Assembly: GCA_019634595.1 (NCBI GenBank)
Contig: JAHCBC010000003.1
Location: 930,001 to 994,000, forward strand
Direction: 5' to 3'
Origin: Akkermansiaceae bacterium
GTDB lineage: Bacteria > Verrucomicrobiota > Verrucomicrobiia > Verrucomicrobiales > Akkermansiaceae
DNA: 64,000 nucleotides
This document shows, in pieces, positions 1-8,903 of this stretch; position 1 is the stretch's first letter, and each line of letters starts with the position of its first letter. The position numbers were made by a program, and so were the translations under genes. The notes under the pieces were generated by a model. The model was not told the DNA's origin. It saw only the letters and a program-made list of their open reading frames with translations, and ran no database searches.

Positions 1-432
1 CAGGCCGTTCAGTTCGAACAATCCGTCGCTGCCATCCTGAAACGGGACCGCCGTTTCGATCCGGGCGCCTACTTTTTCCTGAAGGACGCGCTGGATTTCA
101 CGCTGAAGCGCATCAGCGACGGGAATGGCGGCCAATGCCGCCACGTTTCGGGACCGGAGCTGCTACAGGGCTTCCGGGACCATGCACTCCAGCAGTATGG
201 CCCGATGTCCGCGACGCTGATGAACGAGTGGGGTCTGCGGAAATGCCAGGACGTGGGGGACATGGTGTTCCACCTCATCGAGGAGCAGGTCTTCGGCAAA
301 CAGGAGTCCGACCGCCGGGAGGATTTTTCGGAGGTGTTCGACTTCCAGGAGGCGCTGACGCTGCCCTTCCTTCCCAAAAAGCGCCGCCAGCCGCAGAGGA
401 AGCAGGCGCATGCCCAGCGGGCACTGGGTTGA
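1..432 (+). CDS. Minf_1886-type conserved protein, 5' end outside window
   Basis: An open frame runs from the first base to a TGA at 430-432 and encodes 143 residues with no start inside the window. The fragment begins QAVQFEQSV and contains RRFDPGAYFFLKDALD, YGPMSATLMNEWG and DVGDMVFHLIE. This layout matches the small conserved family named after Minf_1886 of Methylacidiphilum, widespread in Verrucomicrobiota and Planctomycetota and without known function. Family members are usually about 130-150 residues, so only a few N-terminal codons are probably missing. The C-terminus is basic (KKRRQPQRKQ). It converges with the permease gene on the other strand, the stops lying seven bases apart. The family assignment is from memory of the motif pattern. 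Confidence 0.8.
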   Translation, partial: QAVQFEQSVAAILKRDRRFDPGAYFFLKDALDFTLKRISDGNGGQCRHVSGPELLQGFRDHALQQYGPMSATLMNEWGLRKCQDVGDMVFHLIEEQVFGKQESDRREDFSEVFDFQEALTLPFLPKKRRQPQRKQAHAQRALG

Positions 433-438
433 GCGATT

Positions 439-1395
439 TCAAGTGGGCAGCGCGGGTGGCTGCGGAGTGTTCGCCACCGGCGGTTTCACCCACTTCGGTG
501 CCTTCGGTGAGACGTCCAGCCTCCAGGCCACGAGTGCCATCCCCAGCAACGCGACGAACCCCGCGAAGCCGACGGTGACGGCCGTGACCATGCCGATCGC
601 AAAGGGCATGCAGACCAGCAGTGCGATGACCATCCCGCTCGGTTTCACCTCATAGGCGAGAACCACCAGCCTGAGTCGGGACCGGGCGAGAGCCAGTCCG
701 GCCGCAACGTAGCAGATGACGGCGGAAACCGCGGTGATGTGGTAGAGGATGCCGCAGCCCTTCGTCACCATCGCGGAGACGGCCAGAGGGATGCCGCAAC
801 CGGCGAACATGGAGATCAGGAACAGCAGGAGCATCGCCACCCGCCCGGCAATCGTTTTGAACGCCGATGCCCCGATCACCCCCGCGCATACCAGGGCCGC
901 ACCGCCGACCACCGTGGTGGAGCAGGCCAGTTCATACCACCACTCCACCTCCCCCAGTGCGTAGCGCACCACCACGAACGGCAGCAGCGAGACGAAAGTA
1001 AGGGTGGAGAGACCCCACAGTGTCAGGAATTTTCCGAGGACGATCTTCCACCGTCCCAGCTTGGTGAGCAGGAGGAGTTCATGATTCCCCTCCTCCAGTT
1101 CCTGCCCCATCAGGATGATCCCGCCCAGCGGCATCACCACCACGCAGACCGCGCCCACGATGGCCCAGAACGGCCCGGAACTGCCCAGGAGGAGGACGTT
1201 GAGCATCCCGACGCTTTCTTCGTCGATCTTATACACCTCCCCGCGCTGGAACTCGAAAACGGTGGCCAGCACGGCGAGGATCTGGATCACCAGGAACGGA
1301 ACGACGAAGCTACCCCGCCGCATGTTCTGCCGCAGTTCCTTCGTCGTCATCGGCCCGAGCAACTCGGGCAGATCGTTTTTCCAGACCGTCTGCAA
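439..1395 (-). CDS. ABC-2-type transporter permease (multi-pass membrane protein)
   Basis: A 318-residue membrane protein with about seven hydrophobic segments (near residues 30-48, 75-98, 125-145, 155-178, 185-205, 215-235 and 255-285). The N-terminal stretch with LLGPMTTKELRQ, followed by an arginine-rich patch, resembles the KELR motif that starts many ABC-2-type permease subunits in Planctomycetota and Verrucomicrobiota. No ATP-binding partner lies inside the window, so cargo is unknown. The frame opens with TTG at 1395; an internal ATG at 1350 (MTTKELRQ) is a possible alternative but would remove part of the conserved leader. The C-terminal tail is proline-rich and probably cytoplasmic. 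Confidence 0.72.
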   Translation of the reverse strand: MQTVWKNDLPELLGPMTTKELRQNMRRGSFVVPFLVIQILAVLATVFEFQRGEVYKIDEESVGMLNVLLLGSSGPFWAIVGAVCVVVMPLGGIILMGQELEEGNHELLLLTKLGRWKIVLGKFLTLWGLSTLTFVSLLPFVVVRYALGEVEWWYELACSTTVVGGAALVCAGVIGASAFKTIAGRVAMLLLFLISMFAGCGIPLAVSAMVTKGCGILYHITAVSAVICYVAAGLALARSRLRLVVLAYEVKPSGMVIALLVCMPFAIGMVTAVTVGFAGFVALLGMALVAWRLDVSPKAPKWVKPPVANTPQPPALPT

Positions 1396-1503
1396 TCAGG
1401 CGGGATGCTAGATGGATTCCCCGCGGGCCGCCGAGAGGAAACCCGCGGGAAAGCGAAGAATTTCTCCGGAGCCGGATCCGACAGGCCGGATCCGGCGGAA
1501 CAC

Positions 1504-2442
1504 TCACTTCTTGTCGAGATTGGCCGCCATTTCCTCTTCGGTCGGCGTCTTGTTCGGCACGCCGTCCTCAGGGACCGGCACTCCGGCGATCCAGGCGATG
1601 GAGTTCAGGACCACCTTGCGCTGGTCATCCTGCGCCCAGTTTTTGTGGAAGTGGCCGCCGGTGAAACCGAAGGCCCTGCCGCCACCCAGCGTCGCCGGGC
1701 GTTCGTAGGCCCACATCACGTGCTGTGGCTCCTTGCGCTCCAGCACGGATGCACGGACATGCGGGTTGCCGGAGTGGCGGCCATCCGGGCGGCTGAGGGT
1801 CTCCGCGGACGGGAGATCGGAGAGGATGGGGGTGACACCTTCCATGTTCTTGCGGAAGCGCATGTGATAGTACCATTCATCGTGGATGCTGAAGTCCTTC
1901 ACGCCCTTGGTGACCTCATGGGTTGGGATCTTGAATTTCGCGTCCCAGTGGGGATTCACCGACCAGTCGGTTTCGAAATAGCCACCGAGGACATCGAGGA
2001 ACGTATCCCCGCCGTCGCCCTTCGGCACCTCCACGGCGTAGTGGATGCAGCCGACGCCGACTCCGGCCTCCGCCATTTTCCGCAGGTCCGCGAGCTGCTG
2101 CATGGCCGGGTGTCCGCCGCCCCCGTCCGCGTAGATGACGACCGCCGCGACTCCTTCGAAGACGGACTTGTCGGTCGGCCAACCCTCGGTGACCACCACC
2201 GCCTCCACCGGCAGGCCGCTCCTGTTGATCTGGTCTGCCAGCAGCATGCAGCCGGCGCGGTGCTCATGCTCACCCGCCCTGTGGCTGGGCTTGCCCGCCA
2301 CAAAGACGATCTTCTTCTTGGCTGAAGGTTTTTCCTGCGCCACCGCACGCTCCCCTCCGTTCATCATGAAAAGGATCAGCACCGTCAAGGCACAGGCGAA
2401 GGTCACGATGAGTGAACTGGATACTCGGAAACGTCGGTTCAT
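1504..2442 (-). CDS. Secreted ThuA-domain protein
   Basis: A 312-residue protein with an N-terminal signal sequence or anchor (basic MNRRFRV, hydrophobic core to about residue 29, then AVAQ) and a ThuA-like domain. Recognisable pieces are KKIVFVAGKPSH near the start of the mature protein, VVIYADGGGGHP, CIHYAVEVP and GRAFGFTGGHFHKNW near the end. ThuA proteins have a class I glutamine amidotransferase-like fold and are linked to trehalose or other sugar use; the reaction of most members is unknown. Verrucomicrobia carry many secreted copies, often with Gfo/Idh and DUF1080 proteins, both of which occur elsewhere in this window. The frame is open further upstream, but the start at 2442 gives a proper signal peptide. 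Confidence 0.85.
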   Translation of the reverse strand: MNRRFRVSSSLIVTFACALTVLILFMMNGGERAVAQEKPSAKKKIVFVAGKPSHRAGEHEHRAGCMLLADQINRSGLPVEAVVVTEGWPTDKSVFEGVAAVVIYADGGGGHPAMQQLADLRKMAEAGVGVGCIHYAVEVPKGDGGDTFLDVLGGYFETDWSVNPHWDAKFKIPTHEVTKGVKDFSIHDEWYYHMRFRKNMEGVTPILSDLPSAETLSRPDGRHSGNPHVRASVLERKEPQHVMWAYERPATLGGGRAFGFTGGHFHKNWAQDDQRKVVLNSIAWIAGVPVPEDGVPNKTPTEEEMAANLDKK

Positions 2443-2506
2443 GGATTTCGATTTGAGCAGAGTTACTACCAATGGAAACCGGAAAATCTTGCGGTGCCTC
2501 AATACG

Positions 2507-2540
2507 AAAAAACCCGCCCGGCGGAAATCGCAGGGCGGGT
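2507..2540 (-). terminator. Rho-independent terminator of the pseudopilin gene
   Basis: A perfect 8-bp stem (2512-2519 with 2533-2540, ACCCGCCC/GGGCGGGT) is followed on the minus strand by a run of six T. It sits 26 bases past the stop of the pseudopilin gene and before the ThuA start, so the two genes are probably separate transcription units. Confidence 0.85.
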
Positions 2541-2566
2541 CCTTGGAATTTCACTCCGTGGAACGA

Positions 2567-3145
2567 TCACCAGGTCTTCACGTCATCGGCGGTGCCGATC
2601 TTCTTGTCCTGACCGGCGCTATAGACGGCGCAGCGGCGGCCGTTGAGCGTGATCTGGGCTTTGCCGGGCTTGAATTCCAGGCGCTCGGCGTAGTCGGTGT
2701 CCAGAACGATGGAGTATGGGTTGCCCCATGGGTCGTACAAGCCGGTCACTTCCTTGCCGCTTCTACTGAAGACAATACCGGCCTTCTTCCCCTTGGCTTC
2801 CGGGACATCGAGATATTTCACTTTCCTGGTATTGATTTCGTCCTCCTGGCCGAGTAGGATGCCCAGGATCTTGAGTCCGTCACCGGATCCGGTCCCAAAC
2901 GTGGTCCCCCCTTGGGTGGACGCTGTTCCGGTTGGAACCGGCATGGCTGAATAGTCCGCATAGAAGCTGTTCACCGCATGGACGATGTTCCGGGCGGCTG
3001 ATTCGGCGACCGTTTTCCTCGCGGTGTTCTGGACTTTCATGCCCACGCCGAAGCCGGCGCTGGCCAGCACCGCGATGATCGCGATGACGACGAGAAGTTC
3101 GATCAGGGTGAAACCGCTTCGGCGGCGAATGGATTGGGTTTTCAT
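2567..3145 (-). CDS. GspG-like type II pseudopilin with prepilin cleavage/methylation signal
   Basis: A 192-residue protein starting with a short basic leader ending in RRSG, then FTLIELLVVIAIIAVL: the type III signal processed by prepilin peptidase, with Phe at +1 and Glu at +5. The hydrophobic helix continues into KVQNTARKTVAESAARN, a helical stem. The C-terminal part has YDPWGNPY and AGQDKKIGTADDVKTW, which resemble the WGxPY core and the acidic calcium-binding end of GspG major pseudopilins. It is therefore likely exported and assembled by a type II secretion or pilus-like machine, but no other secretion genes lie next to it. Verrucomicrobia have many isolated proteins of this kind, so its assembly partner cannot be named. 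Confidence 0.85.
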   Translation of the reverse strand: MKTQSIRRRSGFTLIELLVVIAIIAVLASAGFGVGMKVQNTARKTVAESAARNIVHAVNSFYADYSAMPVPTGTASTQGGTTFGTGSGDGLKILGILLGQEDEINTRKVKYLDVPEAKGKKAGIVFSRSGKEVTGLYDPWGNPYSIVLDTDYAERLEFKPGKAQITLNGRRCAVYSAGQDKKIGTADDVKTW

Positions 3146-3319
3146 AAATTCTGAAATTCAGGTTCGGAGCTTCACTCCACATCAAAATCCGTCATCCGGC
3201 AAGCCGCCGGAAGGACAAATCTCAACCCACACACCTATCCCAGCATGCCTCCGCATCAACCCTTTTCTCGTAACAAACACACCCATTTCACGAAACCCCG
3301 CGTTTCCTTCGTTGCTCCC

Positions 3320-5731
3320 ATGATGAATACCCCCCACTCTCCTGACATGCCCGCTGACAAGCTGCGTTCGTCGATGATGGAATTTTTCGACTCCACCGAC
3401 TACCGGCCGATGACGAAATCCGAGATCGCCCGCAGCCTCAAGGTACCTCCCTCCGTCCGTTCCGCCTTCCGCGCCACCCTGGACACCCTGGTCGAGGAAG
3501 GCGTCCTCACTTTGGAAAAGAAAGGCTTGTACCGCCTCCGGTCCAGCGGTGGAAAGAACCAGCTCACCGGCACCCTCAAATTCCATCCGAAGGGGCACGG
3601 CCTGTTTTTCCCGGACGCATCCGATGAACAGAACATCGCCACCGGCATCGATCTGGTGGCGAACTCCCGCCTGCACATGAACCGCCGGGATACCGGCACC
3701 GCGCTGGATGGCGACCGCGTGCTCGCCTCCCTGAAGCAGCCCAGCCCGCGCCGCCAGTTCCGCATCCGCAGCGAGATGGAGGATGAGCAGGAAGTGCGCG
3801 CCATCGTGGAAAAAGTGCTCTCCCGCCGCTCCGGCAGGATCGTGGGGGTGTTCCAGACCAAGGGCGGATTCGCCTGGGTGGACACGGATGACAAATCCGT
3901 GGAGGGCCGGGTGGAGATCATCGCGGACTCCACCGCGGAACCAGGACAACTGGTGGTGGTGGATGTCGGCCAATGGAAGGATCGCTACGAGGTGCCGCGC
4001 GGCCGCGTCATCGAGGTGCTCGGCTGGCCCGGAGATCCCGGGGTGGACATCATTTCCGTGATCCACCGCTTCGGCCTGCGCACGTCATTTCCGGAAAATG
4101 TCCTCGCTGAGGCACATGCCGTCCCGGAGGACCCGGAACCGGCGGAAATCGCCCGCCGCAAGGACTGGCGGGACAAGCTCGTCATCACCATCGACCCGGC
4201 GGACGCGAAGGATCATGACGACGCCATCTGGCTGGAAAAGACCGCCCGCGGCTGGACGCTGGCCGTCCACATCGCGGACGTCTCCCACTACATCAAGCCG
4301 GGCAAGCCGATGGACAAGGAAGCGTCCGAGCGCGGCAATTCCACCTACCTGGTGGACCGCGTGCTGCCGATGCTGCCGACGGAGCTTTCCAACGGGATCT
4401 GCTCGCTCAAGCCCCATGTGGACCGCCTGACGAAGTGCGCGCTGATGGAGATCTCCCACGACGGGCGGCTCGAAAAGGCAACGTTCTTCGACGCGGTGAT
4501 CCACTCCCGTGCGAAGCTTTCCTATGAGCAGGCACAGATGATCCTCGACGGCCTGCCCGCACCGGAAGGCTCCGATCCGTATCTGGTGCCACTGGTGAAG
4601 GAGGGCTGGGCGCTCGCCTCCACCATGCGCCGCCGCCGCTTCGCGAATGGCGCGCTGGACCTGGAGATGCCTGAGATCAAGGTCCGGCTCGACAGCAAGG
4701 GCCGCGCCGCATCGGCGGAGCCGGTCATCCACACGGAAAGCCACCAGCTCATCGAGGAGTGCATGCTCATCGCCAACGAGGCTGTCGCCAAGTTGCTGCG
4801 CGAAAAGGGCAAGCCCTCCGTTTTCCGCATCCATGAAGATCCGGATCCATCGCGCCTGATGGACTACACGGAAACCGCGAAGCTCCACGGTTACAAGCCG
4901 GGGGACCTGACGAACCGCGACCATATCCAGAAGCTGCTCGATGAATCGAAGGGCAGCCCGGAGGAACACGTGATCAAGCTGGGCCTGCTGAAGTCGCTGA
5001 AACGCGCCGCGTATTCCGCCGAGCCGCTCGGCCACTACGGCCTCGCGAAGACGGACTACACGCACTTCACCAGCCCCATCCGCCGCTACTCCGACCTCAT
5101 CGTCCACCGTTCGATGCAGCCGTTTCTGGAGAACCCGCCGAAGCCGGTGGACCGCACGCCATCCCAGGCGGATCTGCGCGAGATTGCCCGCCATATCTCG
5201 GACACCGAGCGCACCTCCGCCGAAGCGGAGAGCGAGACAAAGCAGATCAAACTGCTGGAGTACCTCGCCCGCGTCGCCAAGGAAGAGGACGGCCAGCTTT
5301 TCGACGGCCTGATCACCGATGTCCGGCCGATGGGCCTGATGGTCGAGATCCCGGACATGGGCGTACGCGGTGTGGTGAAACGCGAGGAACTGCCCTCCGG
5401 CAGCCGCTGGCGTTTCGAGGCCCACCGCAAGGCGTGGGTTTCCTTCGACGGAAAGGTCATCCAGCTCGGCATGCGGATCCCCTTGCGGGTTGCCGCGATC
5501 AACATGGAGAAGCGGTTCGTCGATTTCAAGATCGCCGGAAAGCCGACCAGCGAAGGCACCCGTCCGCTGAACGCACCTCCTCATCCACCCACCCGCAAGC
5601 ACCAGAAACCGCAGACGAAACCCGCCGCAAAGGCAGGTCCGCCCAACAAGATCCGGAAGACGGATGGCGCGAACAAGAAGAAGCGGTTTCCCGGCGGCGG
5701 GAAGAAGACGGGAAAGAAAAGGCGCGGATGA
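3320..5731 (+). CDS. rnr: Ribonuclease R (RNB-family 3'-5' exoribonuclease)
   Basis: An 803-residue processive exoribonuclease that degrades structured RNA. The N-terminus holds a winged-helix-like segment (MTKSEIARSL, LVEEGVLTLEKKGLYRL), followed by cold-shock-like domains. The RNB catalytic domain begins near residue 285 with VITIDPADAKDHDDAIW, whose acidic residues bind the metal ions, and continues to HYGLAKTDYTHFTSPIRRYSDL. An S1 domain (DGLITDVRPMGLMVEI) and a Lys/Arg-rich tail ending in KKTGKKRRG follow, as is typical of RNase R rather than RNase II. The frame opens at 3245; I prefer one of the ATGs at 3320 or 3347 because the extra residues upstream do not resemble the family, but no Shine-Dalgarno decides it. 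Confidence 0.95.
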   Translation: MMNTPHSPDMPADKLRSSMMEFFDSTDYRPMTKSEIARSLKVPPSVRSAFRATLDTLVEEGVLTLEKKGLYRLRSSGGKNQLTGTLKFHPKGHGLFFPDASDEQNIATGIDLVANSRLHMNRRDTGTALDGDRVLASLKQPSPRRQFRIRSEMEDEQEVRAIVEKVLSRRSGRIVGVFQTKGGFAWVDTDDKSVEGRVEIIADSTAEPGQLVVVDVGQWKDRYEVPRGRVIEVLGWPGDPGVDIISVIHRFGLRTSFPENVLAEAHAVPEDPEPAEIARRKDWRDKLVITIDPADAKDHDDAIWLEKTARGWTLAVHIADVSHYIKPGKPMDKEASERGNSTYLVDRVLPMLPTELSNGICSLKPHVDRLTKCALMEISHDGRLEKATFFDAVIHSRAKLSYEQAQMILDGLPAPEGSDPYLVPLVKEGWALASTMRRRRFANGALDLEMPEIKVRLDSKGRAASAEPVIHTESHQLIEECMLIANEAVAKLLREKGKPSVFRIHEDPDPSRLMDYTETAKLHGYKPGDLTNRDHIQKLLDESKGSPEEHVIKLGLLKSLKRAAYSAEPLGHYGLAKTDYTHFTSPIRRYSDLIVHRSMQPFLENPPKPVDRTPSQADLREIARHISDTERTSAEAESETKQIKLLEYLARVAKEEDGQLFDGLITDVRPMGLMVEIPDMGVRGVVKREELPSGSRWRFEAHRKAWVSFDGKVIQLGMRIPLRVAAINMEKRFVDFKIAGKPTSEGTRPLNAPPHPPTRKHQKPQTKPAAKAGPPNKIRKTDGANKKKRFPGGGKKTGKKRRG

Positions 5732-5828
5732 GCCGGTGATCCCTCATCTCACAATCCATATCTAACGGAGAAGGCCAAATCCGATTGACATATGACAGGG
5801 GAGCCCATTCAGCTTTCCCGGAGTCATT

Positions 5829-7403
5829 ATGACAAACCGGTTCCCTCCCCTCGCCCTTGCCACCCTCATCGCCTGCTCACCCGCCCTTTCATGGGCCGAC
5901 ACGCTCGATGATCTCCTGAGCCCGAAGACCGATGTGACCTCCCTGAGGGACCGGGATGCCGCGAAGGCATGGAATGAAGTGGTGGATGCGTTCCGCCGCA
6001 ATGACATGGCCTCCGCCGCCAGCTTGGGCCAGAAGTTCCTGGAGCAGGATTTCAAAGCCACCCCCTATCAGGTCCTGGGGGTGAAGATCATGATCAACCT
6101 CGCCGATGAAAAGGCACACGTGACCTCATCCAACAAGGACTCGAAGGGCAGCCTCGACATCATCATGGCGGAGCGGGCGCAGATCACCGCGAAATACCAG
6201 GCGCTGCTGGAAACCATCCGCGCGGCGGACGCCGTCATCGACCGCCTCACCTATCGCCGGACCCAGCCCGTCCAGGAAGGCACCGCCGCCTACCGTGAGT
6301 GTGTGCGGAACGCCCAGATCATCGAGCGGGCGAACGCGGAGCTGGAAATCCTCAAACCCCAGATCGAGCGGAACAAGCAGGCCGCCCTGGAAGTGAATTC
6401 CAAGCTGACCACGGAGACCAAATCCGACATCCTCAGGCTGCTGGACATGCTGCTGGAGGCCGACGAGCTGGAGGCCGCATTCGCCATCACGAATGTCTAT
6501 CTGCGCAAGGCGGGGGAGGATCTCGACGTGGCGAAGCGGCAGCAGGATGTGATCCGGCTGAGGGAAGTCCACGAAAAGGCGGTCAAGATCGCAGCCGCCA
6601 TCCATGAGCAGCAGCGGCCGCTCCTGTCCGGGAAGAAATACTGGGCGGCAAGGGACACGCGGGAGAAGTCACTCGAGAAGGTAAGGCAGCAGGCCGGGGA
6701 TGAGGACCTCATCCGGATGGTGGTCCGCAGGGTTTCCCTGGATGAAGCCGGGGTCGATGCCACCATCAGCCGCGCCGAGTCCGAAACGAAAGTCCTGCTG
6801 GAACTGGCCGCCGTCGATCCGAAGAAAGCGGAAGCGCAGCTCGCCATGCTGGCGGCCGAATACCCCGACCACCCCGAACTCAGCACCCTCAGGACCAGGA
6901 TCTCGATTTCCGGCTCCGTGGCCATGAAGGGGAAGATGAGCGACCTGCTCGCTTCGATCGAGGCACTTGCCGAAAGTGATCCCGACCAGGCCCTCACGCT
7001 TTTGGCCGGTATCCGTGAAGACCAGATGGACGACATCGAGAGAGCCAGCATTTCGGCCCGGATCGCCGCCGCTGCCAACAAGGCCATCACGTCCTGCCTT
7101 TCCCGCGCCGAAAAATCCCTCGAGGAAGTGAAGGCAAAGGTCGGCGGCGAAGTCGCGGAAGTCGTGGCCGCTGAAATGGCGAAGGTGAGAAACCAGGACG
7201 GGGATTTCGTCGAACTGACTTCATCCGGCATCATCCGCGCCAGGATCGACCGGTCCGCGGATCTCCCCGAGGCAAAGGCCACGCTTGAAGGGGTTTCCAG
7301 GAGCCTTGCCCTGATCTCCGCCCAGAGAACCTCCACCCAGCAGCGAATCACGCTGGAAGCGCTCCGGACCGAAACCCGCCTCTTGCTCGCGGCCCTGAAA
7401 TGA
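5829..7403 (+). CDS. Unrecognised secreted, mostly helical protein
   Basis: A 524-residue protein I do not recognise. A signal peptide is clear: MTNRFPPLALATLIACSPAL, then SWADT with likely cleavage after SWA. No later membrane segment is visible. The rest is rich in Ala, Glu, Lys, Leu and Arg with heptad-like stretches, for example around residues 180-260 and 400-460, and short helix-turn-helix units resembling TPR or coiled-coil folds. An internal pair of similar pieces (KAEAQLAMLAAEYPDHPEL and DPDQALTLLAGI) looks TPR-like. The stop overlaps the start of the next gene by four bases (ATGA), so the two are probably co-translated. A TTGACA at 5785-5790 lies upstream but its -10 partner is weak. 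Function unknown. Confidence 0.75.
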   Translation: MTNRFPPLALATLIACSPALSWADTLDDLLSPKTDVTSLRDRDAAKAWNEVVDAFRRNDMASAASLGQKFLEQDFKATPYQVLGVKIMINLADEKAHVTSSNKDSKGSLDIIMAERAQITAKYQALLETIRAADAVIDRLTYRRTQPVQEGTAAYRECVRNAQIIERANAELEILKPQIERNKQAALEVNSKLTTETKSDILRLLDMLLEADELEAAFAITNVYLRKAGEDLDVAKRQQDVIRLREVHEKAVKIAAAIHEQQRPLLSGKKYWAARDTREKSLEKVRQQAGDEDLIRMVVRRVSLDEAGVDATISRAESETKVLLELAAVDPKKAEAQLAMLAAEYPDHPELSTLRTRISISGSVAMKGKMSDLLASIEALAESDPDQALTLLAGIREDQMDDIERASISARIAAAANKAITSCLSRAEKSLEEVKAKVGGEVAEVVAAEMAKVRNQDGDFVELTSSGIIRARIDRSADLPEAKATLEGVSRSLALISAQRTSTQQRITLEALRTETRLLLAALK

Positions 7404-7828
7404 CGATCATCCGGGAAACCAACCCGCTCCGGCTACTCCCGATGATCGATACCTACTACGAAGCCTTCAACGCGGGTGACCGCGGGAAGATGTTCTCCCT
7501 GCTCACGGACGATGTCGTCCATGACCTCAACCAAAGCGGCAGCGAAACGGGCATCACCGCGTTCCGCGCGTTCATGGAGCGCATGGACCGCTGCTATCAG
7601 GAAACGCTGGAGGACATCGTGATCTTCGAAAGCGCGGACGGCACCCGGGCCGCCGCCGAGTTCAACGTGCGCGGCAAGTATCTGTCCACGGACGAGGGAC
7701 TCCCGGAAGCGAACGGCCAGACCTACCTGATCCCGGCGGGGGCTTTCCTCACGCTGCGGGATGGGAAAATCTCCCGGCTGACGATGTACTACAACCTGCA
7801 GGAATGGCTGCGGCAGGTGAGGGCGTGA
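7400..7828 (+). CDS. NTF2-like / SnoaL-like protein (ketosteroid isomerase-related)
   Basis: A 142-residue protein of the cone-shaped NTF2-like fold. The N-terminal helix with IDTYYEAFNAGDRGKMFSLL and the following DDVVHDLNQSG match the start of ketosteroid isomerase-related proteins; GKISRLTMYYNLQEWL matches the last strands. Such proteins often bind or isomerise small hydrophobic molecules, but many are non-catalytic, and no substrate can be deduced. It overlaps the upstream secreted-protein gene by four bases. There is no signal peptide, so it is probably cytoplasmic although its partner is exported. Its end is adjacent to the converging glp repressor gene. Confidence 0.8.
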   Translation: MTIIRETNPLRLLPMIDTYYEAFNAGDRGKMFSLLTDDVVHDLNQSGSETGITAFRAFMERMDRCYQETLEDIVIFESADGTRAAAEFNVRGKYLSTDEGLPEANGQTYLIPAGAFLTLRDGKISRLTMYYNLQEWLRQVRA

Positions 7829-8629
7829 TCACGCGCCGCCCTTCTTTCCCCGTGTGCCTGTGGCCCGCCCCCCGGCCATGATCACCTGCACGCCCTGCGC
7901 CTCGAATCTTGAGACCAGCTCAGGGGAGGCGGCGGTGTCCGTGATCAGGATGTCGATGTCCTTCACATCCGCGAAACGGTAGGCACTGCGGGCGCCCAGC
8001 TTCGTGCTGTCCGCCAGCACGATCACGCGGTCCACCCGCTCGATGAGCCGTTCTTTCAACACGCCGTGGCCATGGTTGACGTCCATGGCCCCGCGGTCCG
8101 GATCCAGCGCATCCACGCCAAGGAACGCGCTGCGGATGACGAAGCGCTTCGAGGCATCCTCCGCCATCGCTCCGGTGTAGCTGCGTGACTGGTTCTCATA
8201 GGTGCCGCCGGTGCAGACCAGCGTGAGATCCGTCCGGGCGGCCAGAGTGACCACGATGTGATGGGCGTTGGTGACGACCGTGAGCGGCATCGGCGGCAGG
8301 TGGTCCGCCAGCCGCAGCACCGTGGAGCTGGCATCCAGAAAGATGGTCTCACGGGCGGAGATCAGTTGGGCCGCCGCCGTGGCGATGAGGTCCTTCTCCG
8401 TTTCATTGATGGCGGTGCGCTCCGGCAACGGAAGGTCAAATCTGTCCGGCTCCGGCCGCACCGCTCCGCCGTGGGTCCGCAACAACCGCCCCAACCGCTC
8501 CAGCGCGGTCAGATCCTTCCGGATGGTCTCATCCGACACTCCGAATTCCTCCACCAGATCAATGTTGCGCACAGCTCCCTGCATCTGGACGCGGTGGAGA
8601 ATCTGGTGCTGGCGTTCCGTTACGAGCAT
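7829..8629 (-). CDS. glpR: DeoR-family repressor, probable glycerol regulon repressor GlpR
   Basis: A 266-residue regulator. Residues 1-55 form the DeoR winged helix (RQHQILHRVQMQG, then NIDLVEEFGVSDETIRKDL and RLLRTHGGA). The rest is the DeoR sugar-phosphate sensor domain, with LDASSTVLRLADHL, VVTNAHHI, CTGGTYENQSRSYTG and VIVLADSTKLG. The sensor normally binds a phosphorylated sugar or polyol, here probably glycerol 3-phosphate, inferred from the divergently placed glpF-glpK-glpD operon. The frame extends upstream to 8773, but the ATG at 8629 (MLVTERQ) is the usual DeoR start; the extra 48 residues would lie over the AT-rich intergenic region with the inverted repeat. Confidence 0.85.
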   Translation of the reverse strand: MLVTERQHQILHRVQMQGAVRNIDLVEEFGVSDETIRKDLTALERLGRLLRTHGGAVRPEPDRFDLPLPERTAINETEKDLIATAAAQLISARETIFLDASSTVLRLADHLPPMPLTVVTNAHHIVVTLAARTDLTLVCTGGTYENQSRSYTGAMAEDASKRFVIRSAFLGVDALDPDRGAMDVNHGHGVLKERLIERVDRVIVLADSTKLGARSAYRFADVKDIDILITDTAASPELVSRFEAQGVQVIMAGGRATGTRGKKGGA

Positions 8630-8664
8630 CTGAGTGACTAAAACGTAATCTTTTTTCCCAATCA

Positions 8665-8687
8665 AATCCAATATGAAATATTGGATT
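8665..8687. promoter_or_regulatory. Perfect inverted repeat, candidate GlpR operator
   Basis: AATCCAATAT at 8665-8674 is repeated as its exact complement at 8678-8687, separated by GAA. It lies 36 bases upstream of the repressor start and in the AT-rich gap between the repressor and the outer-membrane/glpFKD operon. DeoR-family repressors bind such inverted repeats, so it is a reasonable operator for autoregulation, operon control or both. This is inference from position and symmetry. Confidence 0.6.
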
Positions 8688-8903
8688 ATTGCTCCAAAAA
8701 AATGGATCCGCGTGGCTTTCGAAGCAAATCCACCACCCCAGCGCAAGCACCTTGGTTTCAATGGGATTACCATAAACTTAACCAGCTCATAATAAGCATT
8801 TTACATTTGCGGTAGCGGAATTCGTGGAGCTTAGTTGATCTCACGATCACGGAAGTTGTCTCCGCCTTCACCCCAATCCCCAAGAACCTCAAACCTGAAA
8901 TTA

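Noticed and set aside
739..2325. Plus-strand ORF of 528 codons across the permease and ThuA genes
   Set aside because: Spans two confident genes on the other strand; composition is that of a GC-driven shadow.
4085..5602. Minus-strand ORF of 505 codons opposite rnr
   Set aside because: Shadow of RNase R; no domain.
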